Shown here piece by piece: positions 1 through 7,569 of a stretch of DNA of 16,605 nt. Made by a program: the position numbers and the translations under genes. This stretch comes from Candidatus Egerieousia excrementavium (lineage in GTDB: Bacteria; Bacteroidota; Bacteroidia; Bacteroidales; UBA932): positions 1 to 16,605 of the forward strand of contig JADINB010000047.1 in the NCBI GenBank assembly GCA_017694275.1. Direction: 5' to 3'. The notes under the pieces were generated by a model. The model was not told where the DNA came from. It searched no databases and worked only from the letters and a program-made list of their open reading frames with translations. Each line of letters begins with the position of its first letter. Position 1 is the stretch's first letter.

Positions 1-669
1 CTTTATAGAATGGATGACATGGAGCAGGCGCAGGCCAGTTATACCCAGATTGCAGACAGCGTGGCCAAAAGCAACATCTCTTCCATAAACTGGGAAGAGG
101 GCCGTGTAGAGTGTGAAAGTACGCTCGTTTCTGACCTTTACCACAATATCGGGAATACATTTCTTCAGCAGAAAAAATATGCTGAGGCAATAGAGGCTTT
201 CAAAAACGCCTTGAGATGCAATCCTGGCGACATGGATACAAAGAGCAATCTGGCCTATGCGCAGAAGAAGCTTGAAGATGAGCAGAACCAGCAGGGTGGA
301 GGTGGAGGCCAGGACCAGAACCAAGACCAGAACCAGAATCAGGACCAGAATAACGAAGACAAGGACAACCAGGAGCAGAACAGTCAGGGTCAGGACAACG
401 AAGACCAGAACAAGAATAACAATGACAGTCAGGACAACGGAAACAATGACAGTCAGGAGCAGGAGAGTCAGAATGACCAGGACAATCAGAATAATCAGGA
501 CAATCAGGATAACCGGGACAATGGCAACGGACAAACTCCCCCGAAAATATCTCCTAACGCGGCCGAGCAGATGATACAGGCCATGCAGCAGAAAGAGAAC
601 CGTACACAGGAGAAGGTAAACAGGGAGAAAGCCAAGGCTTATACTAACCAAAGGGAGAAAAACTGGTAA
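1..669 (+). CDS. batC: BatC-like TPR protein, 5' end cut off by window
   Basis: The reading frame is open from the first base, and the first ATG (base 10) is not preceded by a signal peptide or membrane segment. The true start therefore probably lies outside the window. A tetratricopeptide unit is visible at residues 43-90 counted from that ATG (LYHNIGNTFLQQKKYAEAIE onward, ending in NLAYAQKKL). A Gly run and a long Gln/Asn/Asp-rich linker follow (about residues 96-175). The C-terminal helix contains ISPNAAEQMIQAMQQKE, which is typical of BatC. BatC is thought to act as a periplasmic or membrane-associated scaffold in the Bat (Bacteroides aerotolerance) complex with the von Willebrand factor A proteins BatA and BatB, which would be expected just upstream. 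The stop codon lies one base before batD, so the genes are almost certainly co-transcribed. Identity rests on the TPR/linker/C-terminus layout and the neighbours. Confidence 0.85.
   Translation, partial: LYRMDDMEQAQASYTQIADSVAKSNISSINWEEGRVECESTLVSDLYHNIGNTFLQQKKYAEAIEAFKNALRCNPGDMDTKSNLAYAQKKLEDEQNQQGGGGGQDQNQDQNQNQDQNNEDKDNQEQNSQGQDNEDQNKNNNDSQDNGNNDSQEQESQNDQDNQNNQDNQDNRDNGNGQTPPKISPNAAEQMIQAMQQKENRTQEKVNREKAKAYTNQREKNW
296..534 (+). repeat. Low-complexity Gln/Asn/Asp-coding repeat inside batC
   Basis: This stretch encodes a linker made almost only of Q, N, D, E, G and S. Imperfect in-frame repeats are visible. A 17-base unit, AACAATGACAGTCAGGA, occurs at 418-434 and again at 442-458 (24-base period, eight codons). 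A 9-base unit encoding D-N-Q/N-N-Q/D-N-Q/D-N-R runs at 481-516. All periods are multiples of three, so repeat gain or loss would change linker length without a frameshift. Confidence 0.8.
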
Positions 670-670
670 T

Positions 671-2506
671 ATGGATAAATCTAAAACATTGATGATACGG
701 TTGTCTGCACTTGTGTTTCTTGCGCTTTTCACCATAACGGCACATGCGCAGAACTTTAGTGTGGATGCACCCAATGTCGTTGAAAAAGACGAGATTTTCA
801 GAATCGTCTATACGGCAGATGCCGAAGTGGAGGAGTTTACAGCTCCCGAACTTTCTGGACTTGAACTTCTTGCGGGCCCAATGCCTTCAAGGATATCAAG
901 TACCAATATTGTGAACGGCGTAAGGACAGACGTGTTTGAGATAAATTACACCATAATGGTGAGGGCGAACCAGACAGGTGTGGCAACGGTTTCACCGGCA
1001 AGCGTAAAGATAGACGGCAAGCAATACACCTCCAAGGCGTTGAGTATTGAAGTCGTTGCCGGGAGCAATTCTTCTTCCGGCAACAGCGGAAACGGAAATG
1101 ATACGCAGGCAGGCAGCACTCCTGAAAACGGTGAGGTCTCATCTGAAGACATATTTCTGAAACTTTCGTTCAGCAAGACGAGAGTAGTGCGCGGAGAGCC
1201 GATAGTTGCTACGCTCAAACTTTACACAAGAGTGCCCATAGCCGGGTTTGAAGACGTGAAGTTCCCGGTTTTCAACGGTTTCTGGAGCCAGGAACTTGAA
1301 ACGCCGCAGAATATCAATTTTGTAAGGGAAAACTACAACAACCAGGTCTACAATTCGGCCGTATTGCGCCGTTACATTCTCTTGCCGCAGCAGACAGGAG
1401 ATCTTACTGTCGACCCGTCTTATATGGTGTGCCAGATACAGATACGCACCTCGGGAGGCGGGTTCTCCATGTTTGACAGTTTCTTTGACACATATCAGAC
1501 AATCAGGAAGAGGCTTTCAACCCCCTCTGCAACAATAAAGGTCAATCCTCTGCCATCAGGTGCTCCGGCATCGTTCGGCGGCGGCGTCGGAGACTTTACA
1601 ATGGAGGTGAAACTGAGTGCAGACAGCATAAAGGCGCATGAAGCCGGTTCGCTTACGGTCGAAATAAACGGCAGCGGAAACATAAATCTCATTGAGACTC
1701 CCTTTGTGGAATTGCCTCAGGATTTTGAAAAGTACGACGTAAAGACAGACAACAGTTTCTCCAACGGCACGTCGGGTCTCTCAGGCAAGAAGGTCTTTGA
1801 ATTTCCCTTTATCCCGAGAAGCGAGGGGCTCTTTGTAATTCCGCCCGTAAAATACTCGTATTACAGCATCAGGCAGGGCAGGTATATTACACTTGAAAGC
1901 GATACCCTGAAACTCAAAGTGCTTCCAAACAGCAATGCCTCCTCTTCCGCACAGGTAGTGAGCGGGGTCAACAAGCAGTCTGTCGTGAATCTGGGAAGTG
2001 ACATACGCTACATATTCACCTCATCGGCAGACCTGGCAAGGAAAGGCCGTTTCCTTATTTCAAGCTGGTATTTTGCAGCGGCGGTAATACTTATTGCACT
2101 GTTGTTCCTTGTGGCGGACAAGGTTTTGAAAGAGAGGGAGAAACTTCGCGGAGATGTAAGGCGTACCAGAAACAGGCGGGCCAACAAGGTGGCGCGCAAC
2201 AGACTCAAACTGGCGCAGAGTTACCTTGCCAAGGGATTGCAGGCTCCATTTTATGAAGAACTGCACAAGGCTCTTCTGGGTTACGTGAGCGACAAGCTCT
2301 CCATTCAGTTTGCAGAAATGCAGCGTGATGCCATAATAGAGCTTCTCGAGAGCCGCGGCATACAGGCCCAGGAGCGCGATGAACTGATAAGCCTGATAGA
2401 CGAGTGCGAGATGGCGCGCTATTCGCAGCAGCAGTCAGACGGGGCCATGGACGGGCAGTATAAACGCGCAATAGACATAATCTCTACATTGGAAAACAAG
2501 TTGTGA
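671..2506 (+). CDS. batD: BatD family membrane protein
   Basis: A 611-residue protein begins at an ATG one base after the batC stop. It has an N-terminal signal peptide (hydrophobic residues about 9-26, ending TAHAQ). A large periplasmic beta-rich region follows, with a Ser/Gly/Asn-rich linker near residues 131-155. There is one C-terminal transmembrane helix (about 463-482, WYFAAAVILIALLFLV). The cytoplasmic tail is charged and helical (about 485-611). This arrangement and length fit BatD ('protein BatD/BatD-like'). The family is encoded with MoxR-type ATPases and the von Willebrand factor proteins BatA and BatB, and is implicated in aerotolerance and stress resistance; its biochemical role is unknown. 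Tight spacing on both sides implies one operon with batC and batE. Confidence 0.9.
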   Translation: MDKSKTLMIRLSALVFLALFTITAHAQNFSVDAPNVVEKDEIFRIVYTADAEVEEFTAPELSGLELLAGPMPSRISSTNIVNGVRTDVFEINYTIMVRANQTGVATVSPASVKIDGKQYTSKALSIEVVAGSNSSSGNSGNGNDTQAGSTPENGEVSSEDIFLKLSFSKTRVVRGEPIVATLKLYTRVPIAGFEDVKFPVFNGFWSQELETPQNINFVRENYNNQVYNSAVLRRYILLPQQTGDLTVDPSYMVCQIQIRTSGGGFSMFDSFFDTYQTIRKRLSTPSATIKVNPLPSGAPASFGGGVGDFTMEVKLSADSIKAHEAGSLTVEINGSGNINLIETPFVELPQDFEKYDVKTDNSFSNGTSGLSGKKVFEFPFIPRSEGLFVIPPVKYSYYSIRQGRYITLESDTLKLKVLPNSNASSSAQVVSGVNKQSVVNLGSDIRYIFTSSADLARKGRFLISSWYFAAAVILIALLFLVADKVLKEREKLRGDVRRTRNRRANKVARNRLKLAQSYLAKGLQAPFYEELHKALLGYVSDKLSIQFAEMQRDAIIELLESRGIQAQERDELISLIDECEMARYSQQQSDGAMDGQYKRAIDIISTLENKL

Positions 2507-2507
2507 T

Positions 2508-3272
2508 ATGAGAAACAGCATATATACTATTATAGCAATACTGCTCTGCTCTGTGTACGTGCAGGCGCAGGAACCAGATTACGGAGAGCTGTGGAACAAG
2601 GCCAACAACCATTATTCGCTTGGAGAGTACCAGCAGGCGCTCTCAGACTACAAGAAAATCGAGGAGGGCGGAATGGTTTCGTACAAGCTCTACTACAACA
2701 TTGCAAATACTTACTACAAACTGAAGGAAGACGGCCTTTCAATACTCTATTACGAGCGGGCGCTCAAGCTTAATCCTTCAGACAAGGATACGAGGAACAA
2801 CCTGGAGATAGCCAGGCTCAAGACGCTTGACAAGATAGAGGTCATTCCAGACTTCATACTTACCGTCTGGATAGGAAAACTCAAGAATTCCCTTTCGTGC
2901 AACGCCTGGGCCAAGGTCTCCATTGCACTGCTGGTTGCAGTGGCATTCTTCCTTCTGCTATACAGGCATGCGGCTGGAATCGTCCTGAGGAAAACTTCGT
3001 TTGTGCTGGGCTGCATCATGCTCTTTTTTGCGATATGCACCCTTGTATTCTCGTTCAACCTGCGCGGCAAGGCAGTAAGTGAGGATTATGCAATAGTCAT
3101 GGTCCCGGTATGCAATGTAAAGAGCGCGCCCAACGTTACCGGCAACAACCTTTTCATTCTCCATGAAGGGACCAGGATAGAGATTCTGGAGCAGGTTGAG
3201 TCATGGAGCCGTGTGGAACTTTCAGACGGCCGCCAGGGATGGGCCCAATCATCTGACTTTGAAATTATATAA
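2508..3272 (+). CDS. batE: BatE: TPR protein with C-terminal SH3-like domain
   Basis: A 254-residue protein starts one base after the batD stop. It has a signal peptide (residues 1-20, ending VQAQ), then TPR-like helices (about 24-105, including LWNKANNHYSLGEYQQALSD and YYNIANTYYKLKEDGLSILY). Two hydrophobic segments follow (about 134-153 and 163-185). A bacterial SH3-like domain closes the protein (about 193-254), with the characteristic CNVKSAPN start and GWAQSSDFEII end. This is the standard BatE layout: periplasmic TPR repeats, membrane hairpin and SH3 tail. It is the last bat gene, and probably helps assemble or anchor the Bat complex in the inner membrane. Confidence 0.9.
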   Translation: MRNSIYTIIAILLCSVYVQAQEPDYGELWNKANNHYSLGEYQQALSDYKKIEEGGMVSYKLYYNIANTYYKLKEDGLSILYYERALKLNPSDKDTRNNLEIARLKTLDKIEVIPDFILTVWIGKLKNSLSCNAWAKVSIALLVAVAFFLLLYRHAAGIVLRKTSFVLGCIMLFFAICTLVFSFNLRGKAVSEDYAIVMVPVCNVKSAPNVTGNNLFILHEGTRIEILEQVESWSRVELSDGRQGWAQSSDFEII

Positions 3273-3294
3273 ACATAAACACATTATAGGACTC

Positions 3295-5163
3295 ATGAAA
3301 AAGCTATTTACCTTAATCGTTGCGACAGTCATTGCGCTGCCGCTCTTTTCGCAACAGTTCAAGTTTGCGTACCTGTCGGACACCCATATTACAGAGGGTG
3401 CGGCCAGCATAGATGACCTGCAGGCCTGCATAGATGACATAAACAGGAATAACGAACTCTCCTTTGTCATAATTACCGGAGACATTACCGAATTCGGTGC
3501 AGACAGTGAGATTGAACTTGCAAAATCGATTCTCGACAAACTGAACAAACCTTATTATATAATAGCCGGCAACCATGATGCAAAATGGTCTGAAAGCGGC
3601 TGCAATACTTTTGTAAAGGTGTTTGGATACGAAGAGTTCGAATTCGACTTCCAGGGCATAAAATTCATAGGAACCAACAGCGGCCCGAACATGCGGATGG
3701 CTCCGGCACTCTTGCCGCGCGAGAGCATGGTATGGCTTGACTCAATAACCAATACGATAGACAGGAAACAGCCGGTAGTCTTTATAAACCACTATCCCAT
3801 GGACAGCTCGATGCTCAACTATACATCTGTGCTCGACGAACTTAAGAAGGTGAATACACAACTTATAATGGGCGGCCACTGGCATACCAACAGGGCAATG
3901 GTCTATGAGGGGATTCCCGGTGTGATAGGCCGTTCCACTATGGAGAAAGGCCGCCCGGGGGCAGGTTACAATATCGTGACATTCAACGGTTCTACCGTAA
4001 CGTTCAGCGAAAGGATAGTTTCCGGAAAACCCTATACCATAACTCCATGGCATACTCTGAGAATGAGCCGCGGTCTTGCTTTCGACAGCAGCATAAGCTA
4101 TCCGCGTCCAGACTTTTCTGTTAACGATGAGTATGCAAACGTACAGGAAATATGGAGGTATGAAGATGTCTCAGACATAGGTGCCGGTGCAGTCATGACA
4201 GGAAAGGGAGACAATGCAAAGGTCATCTATGCCAACACCAAGGGAATCGTACGTGCCCTTTCTGCCGCAGACGGGGAGGCCATCTGGGAATTTGCAACTG
4301 ACGGAAAAGTATATTCTACCCCTGCCGTTTCAGGAAACAGTGTCGTGGTGGGGTCTTCTGACAATCATGTATACTGCCTTGATCTTAACACGGGCAAGCT
4401 GAAGTGGAAATTCAAATGTGAGAAGTCTGTATTGGGCTCTCCTGCAATTTATGGCGGAAAGGTGTATATAGGAGCCTCCGACAACAAGTTCAGGGCTATC
4501 TCTCTCAAAAGCGGCAGGCTTGTATGGAGTTACGACGACATAAAAGGCTTTATTGAGGCAAAGCCCTATGTAGACAGGGAGCAGGTTGTAATAGGAGATT
4601 GGGCCGGCAGGCTCTATTCGTTCAACCCTTCCAACGGCCAGTTGCAGTGGTGCTGGACAAACAACAAGGGAAGGATGTTTTCTCCGGCAGCTGTTTTCCC
4701 CGTAAAGGCAAACGGCAGGATTTTCATTGCAACGCCTGAAAGAGTCTCATACGCGATAGATGCAAAAAGCGGAAAGGAAATATGGAGGGTAGATGGTGGA
4801 AGAGAGTCTGTGGGTCTCTCTTCTGATAAGAGTACTTATTATGTAAAGACAATGAAAGACAGTGTGTTTGCATTCTCTACATCTGGCAGCCAGCCCCGCA
4901 GGATATGGGCTGCGAATGCAGAGTTCGGCTATGAGATAGCGCCTACACCCATTACTGTGGCTGCAGGAGAGGGAACAGATGGCTCTGATCTGGTATTTGT
5001 CCCTACAGATAAGGGAAATATCGTTGCGCTTGACGGCAAAGACGGTTCTATCGTATGGAAGCACAAACTCTCATACGCCCTTATAAACTATATACAGCCG
5101 CTTGAGGGCAGAAAGATACTTGTCAGCACAATGGACGGTATCGTGGCCCTGCTGAAGTATTAA
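3295..5163 (+). CDS. Secreted metallophosphoesterase fused to PQQ-type beta-propeller
   Basis: The protein is 622 residues from the ATG at 3295. The frame is open further upstream, but an earlier start would overlap batE and bury the signal peptide (MKKLFTLIVATVIALPLFSQ). Residues 22-200 carry the calcineurin-like phosphoesterase metal motifs: D29-x-H31, GDITE (D63), GNHD (N93, H94), NHYP (H166) and GGHWH (H195, H197). All the usual metal ligands are therefore present. From about residue 290 to the end there are repeated PQQ/quinoprotein-like propeller blades, with motifs such as VYCLDLNTGKLKWKF, GKVYIGASDNKF and KSGKEIWRV. The signal peptide predicts export to the periplasm or outer surface. 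The substrate is unknown. It lies 22 bases after batE and may be read through from the bat operon. The fused propeller could bind a polymer or partner; that is inference. Confidence 0.85.
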   Translation: MKKLFTLIVATVIALPLFSQQFKFAYLSDTHITEGAASIDDLQACIDDINRNNELSFVIITGDITEFGADSEIELAKSILDKLNKPYYIIAGNHDAKWSESGCNTFVKVFGYEEFEFDFQGIKFIGTNSGPNMRMAPALLPRESMVWLDSITNTIDRKQPVVFINHYPMDSSMLNYTSVLDELKKVNTQLIMGGHWHTNRAMVYEGIPGVIGRSTMEKGRPGAGYNIVTFNGSTVTFSERIVSGKPYTITPWHTLRMSRGLAFDSSISYPRPDFSVNDEYANVQEIWRYEDVSDIGAGAVMTGKGDNAKVIYANTKGIVRALSAADGEAIWEFATDGKVYSTPAVSGNSVVVGSSDNHVYCLDLNTGKLKWKFKCEKSVLGSPAIYGGKVYIGASDNKFRAISLKSGRLVWSYDDIKGFIEAKPYVDREQVVIGDWAGRLYSFNPSNGQLQWCWTNNKGRMFSPAAVFPVKANGRIFIATPERVSYAIDAKSGKEIWRVDGGRESVGLSSDKSTYYVKTMKDSVFAFSTSGSQPRRIWAANAEFGYEIAPTPITVAAGEGTDGSDLVFVPTDKGNIVALDGKDGSIVWKHKLSYALINYIQPLEGRKILVSTMDGIVALLKY

Positions 5164-5167
5164 GGCA

Positions 5168-5199
5168 AGGGAGTGCGGAATTTTCCGTCATGACTCCCT
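5168..5199. terminator. Inverted repeat between convergent genes, possible terminator
   Basis: Outer arms AGGGAGT (5168-5174) and ACTCCCT (5193-5199) enclose an inner perfect palindrome, CGGAATTTTCCG (5176-5187). The repeat sits exactly between the convergent phosphoesterase and sirtuin genes and overlaps the last sirtuin codons. Neither side has a long T run, so function as a bidirectional terminator is plausible but not certain. Confidence 0.45.
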
Positions 5200-5874
5200 C
5201 TGAAGGATGGCTGCCAGCTTTTTCATACCGCTGGTGGCCTTTTCTTCTATCTGGGTGAAGCCAGGCAGGCTCAGCGGCATGGGTTTGGGGTCTATGAGAT
5301 AGATTTTGCAGCCTGCCTTTGTGTAGTGGACCAGACCTGCAGCAGGATATACGTTCAGGGAGGTGCCTATGATTATGAGTATGTCTGCCTTGCCTACCTC
5401 TCTTGCCGCGCTTTCGAGCATTGGTACGGCTTCGCCGAACCAGACTATGAAAGGGCGGAGCTGGGTGCCGTCTGAGGCTTTCTCTCCCGGTTTTATATCT
5501 CTGTAGCCGATTTCCACAGGATGCTCCTTATCTGTTTCTCCGCAAGCCTTGGTGAGTTCTCCGTGCAGATGTATCACATGGCTGCTGCCAGCCCTCTCAT
5601 GCAGATTGTCTACGTTCTGGGTAACTACGCATACGTTAAAATCCTTTTCAAGGCCGGCAATGATTTTGTGTGCCTCGTTAGGCATGACCTTTTCAAGTTC
5701 CCTGCGGCGCATGTTGTAAAATTCCAGAACAAGCGCCTTGTTGCGGTACCAGCCCTCTATTGAGGCTACGTCTTCAACTTTGTATTCATTCCAGAGGCCG
5801 TTGCTGTCTCTGAATGTCTGCAGGCCGCTCTCTGCACTTACGCCTGCTCCACTCAATACTACAATCTTTTTCAT
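5188..5874 (-). CDS. cobB: NAD-dependent protein deacylase, sirtuin class III-like
   Basis: A 228-residue Sir2 protein of normal length for the compact bacterial type. Visible motifs are the NAD-binding GAGVSAESGLQTFRD (residues 9-23), TQNVDNLHERAG (85-96), catalytic His104 in HLHGE, VWFGEAVP (144-151) and GTSLNVYPAAG (170-180). Tyr53 and Arg56 in FYNMRRRE match the Tyr-x-x-Arg pair that class III sirtuins (E. coli CobB, SIRT5) use to bind acidic acyl-lysines. Removal of succinyl or malonyl as well as acetyl groups from lysine is therefore likely. Oddly, the segment that normally holds four zinc-binding Cys (105-140) has only Cys111. I recall similar zinc-poor sirtuins in other Bacteroidetes. 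It lies 12 bases after the upstream lipoprotein gene, so co-transcription is likely. Confidence 0.9.
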   Translation of the reverse strand: MKKIVVLSGAGVSAESGLQTFRDSNGLWNEYKVEDVASIEGWYRNKALVLEFYNMRRRELEKVMPNEAHKIIAGLEKDFNVCVVTQNVDNLHERAGSSHVIHLHGELTKACGETDKEHPVEIGYRDIKPGEKASDGTQLRPFIVWFGEAVPMLESAAREVGKADILIIIGTSLNVYPAAGLVHYTKAGCKIYLIDPKPMPLSLPGFTQIEEKATSGMKKLAAILQRES

Positions 5875-5886
5875 GGCAAGGGTTGT

Positions 5887-6339
5887 TTAAAATGTCACTT
5901 CTATCAATACTGGATTGGAATCTTCAGAAATCTGTTCCGCAATGCGCTTCATCTGGTGCGAGCCCGATGCCTTGGCATATTCCATAAAGAGGTCTGCCTC
6001 TACTGCCTGGTACATCTTTCCACCTGTAAAAAACGAAGGGGTGAAATTTATTCCGTTGTCTATGTCGTTTTTAAATCCGGAAACGGCAGATATTCCATCG
6101 TCGTTATGGCACAGATTTAATATTTTCCCTATAGCTGAACTGTCTGTAGTCTGTAATGGAATGTATCTTATAGATGATGCGTAACGGCTCAGACTTATGT
6201 TTTCGGCATTGTCTAAAGCTTTTTCAAGATTCAGGACCGTGGCTTGGGACGCATTGTCTTCGCGTGTCTCTGAACAACTATGGGCAGCCAAGAGTAGAAA
6301 TATGAGAATGAAAGTCTTGTAATTCATGTTAAATTTCAT
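5887..6339 (-). pseudogene. Shrunken 6-bladed beta-propeller lipoprotein (internal deletion remnant)
   Basis: A 150-residue product with an N-terminal hydrophobic signal and a plausible lipobox cysteine (Cys22, LLLAAHSC), so probably a lipoprotein. Residues 36-74 (LNLEKALDNAENISLSRYAS, then IRYIPLQTTDSSAIGKI) look like the start of the Bacteroidetes 6-bladed beta-propeller family (PF17170-like). Residues 89-150 (FKNDIDNGINFTPSFFTGGK through SEDSNPVLIEVTF) look like the end of the same family. Full-length members are usually around 370-400 residues, so most blades are missing although the frame is intact. The start ATG overlaps the upstream ATPase stop (ATGA); a second in-frame ATG lies at 6327. 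It may be a decayed gene or a still-expressed miniprotein; the family link is from memory of the motifs. Confidence 0.6.
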
Positions 6340-7469
6340 TTACAAAAAAAATACTTTATGAACCAGTGTTTCAGAAGAGGGTCCATGATTACTATCTCTT
6401 TCTTGCTGTTGAAGGTTATGATCTCTTTTTTCTGCAGGGCCTCCTTGAGCCTGTTTACGTTGGCCGAAGAGTTGAGCTTGAACCTGTCGAGAATATCGGC
6501 AGAACTGAATCTCTTTACTCCGTCAAGTATGGCCTTTATAAAGCGCAGCTGATGCTTGCTCAGCCCGAATGCAACTGTGTGGAACGAGAAATCGTGCAGG
6601 TTTATAAGGTTTCTGAGCGCCACCTCTATGGTCTTGTCTTCAAGGTAGCCGACAGTCATTTCATAGCATATCGAGGCCAGGTGCTGTGCATACCACGGAT
6701 CTCCCTCCACCGTGTCGTATATGTAGCCTGCCTGATTTGGCCTTATGACCTTTCCTCCCTTGAGGAATCCCTTGATTATGTAGTCTATGAAGACTTTTCT
6801 CTCTATCGGGACAATCTCTATTTTCTCTACAAGGTTGTAGAAATATTTGTTTACCTCGAAAATTTCGTCCATGGCGTTTTTGCGCTCCCCTGTAATTACA
6901 TACGAAACGTGGCTGTGGCATTTCCACTCCTTTTCAAAAAGAGAGAAAATCCTGTCGGAGTCGTCGAAAAGGGTAATATCCTGGAACTGTTCAAAATAGA
7001 GTACTATGTGGCAGCCTTCATCTTCTGCAATCCTCTCCGGAAGGTTCAGAAACTCCCTTATCTGGGCATCTGTGAGCAGCTCTTTTGAATTGTATACGAA
7101 CCGTGGCTCTTTTCCCGGCTCCTCTTTTACGTTGTAGGGCGCCAGAGGCATGTACCGGAACAGAAAGTCTGACCATTCCATGCCTGATGTTGCAAACTTG
7201 CCGACAATGTTGTTGGTATAGCGCATCATGAAGGCTTCTATGCACCTGATGTTGAAAAGGTTCATTTTTATTGGAATGTACCTGTATTTCCGTTTTTCAA
7301 GTTCCTTGAACGAATTGTATACAATGGATTTCTTGCCTGTGCGGGCCTGTCCGTATATGAGTATGTTTTTCTTCTGCAAGATCAGTTCGCAGAACTCGTT
7401 TACCTGCTTCTCTCTCCCGATAAAGTGCGGGCCTGTTACGTAGTCGTAATATTTGAAAGGTGAGTCCAT
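6336..7469 (-). CDS. AAA-type (archaeal-like) ATPase with C-terminal winged helix
   Basis: A 377-residue protein from the ATG at 7469. A GTG at 7499 would add ten residues, but homologous ATPases usually begin near xxPFKY. N-terminal residues 16-33 (FIGREKQVNEF) and the P-loop GQARTGKKS (40-48) mark a nucleotide-binding domain. A Walker B-like strand, IVLYFEQFQDI, spans about 155-165, and a sensor-1-like VITGE lies near 191. GDPWYAQHLA (about 257-266) resembles the sensor-2 region of archaeal-type ATPases. The C-terminal 75 residues (SKHQLRFIKAILDGVKRFSS onward) form a winged-helix-like domain. Such proteins often couple ATP binding to DNA or partner binding, but the role here is unknown. Two motif positions are non-standard (Lys47 after GK, Phe for the Walker B Asp). 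It is first in a minus-strand cluster with the lipoprotein remnant and the sirtuin. Confidence 0.8.
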   Translation of the reverse strand: MDSPFKYYDYVTGPHFIGREKQVNEFCELILQKKNILIYGQARTGKKSIVYNSFKELEKRKYRYIPIKMNLFNIRCIEAFMMRYTNNIVGKFATSGMEWSDFLFRYMPLAPYNVKEEPGKEPRFVYNSKELLTDAQIREFLNLPERIAEDEGCHIVLYFEQFQDITLFDDSDRIFSLFEKEWKCHSHVSYVITGERKNAMDEIFEVNKYFYNLVEKIEIVPIERKVFIDYIIKGFLKGGKVIRPNQAGYIYDTVEGDPWYAQHLASICYEMTVGYLEDKTIEVALRNLINLHDFSFHTVAFGLSKHQLRFIKAILDGVKRFSSADILDRFKLNSSANVNRLKEALQKKEIITFNSKKEIVIMDPLLKHWFIKYFFCK

Positions 7470-7474
7470 AGATG

Positions 7475-7482
7475 CAAAATTA
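7475..7482 (-). promoter_or_regulatory. Possible -7 promoter element of the ATPase cluster
   Basis: On the minus strand this reads TAATTTTG, matching the Bacteroidetes -7 consensus TAnnTTTG, five bases before the ATG at 7469. No well-spaced TTTG -33 element was found. If real, the transcript would be almost leaderless and would exclude the alternative GTG start at 7499. Confidence 0.25.
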
Positions 7483-7569
7483 AGATAATTCAGCCACACA
7501 ATTCAGTAATGTAACAAAAAAGTTTTATGATATTGCGGGCACGGCAGGGCATATTTTCCCGTATAAAGT

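Noticed and set aside
296..534. CRISPR array or minisatellite outside a gene
   Set aside because: The repeats are short, imperfect, codon-phased and within the intact batC frame; there are no regular spacers.
257..574. 105-codon frame rich in Thr-Arg repeats inside batC
   Set aside because: It is a shifted-frame reading of the Gln/Asn/Asp repeat; repeats with a period divisible by three stay open in other frames. The batC frame has clear TPR and C-terminal family motifs.
3196..3294. Upstream extension of the phosphoesterase frame into batE
   Set aside because: It would overlap the batE SH3 domain and place 33 residues before an obvious signal peptide; the ATG at 3295 is preferred.
6366..7088. 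240-codon plus-strand frame opposite the ATPase gene
   Set aside because: Antisense to a gene with clear P-loop and winged-helix motifs; the product has no recognisable domain or start context.
7500..7569. Possible tRNA or small RNA gene in the divergent spacer
   Set aside because: No cloverleaf, CCA end or TTCGA-like arm could be found; the stretch is AT-rich with one GC patch and no convincing hairpin.
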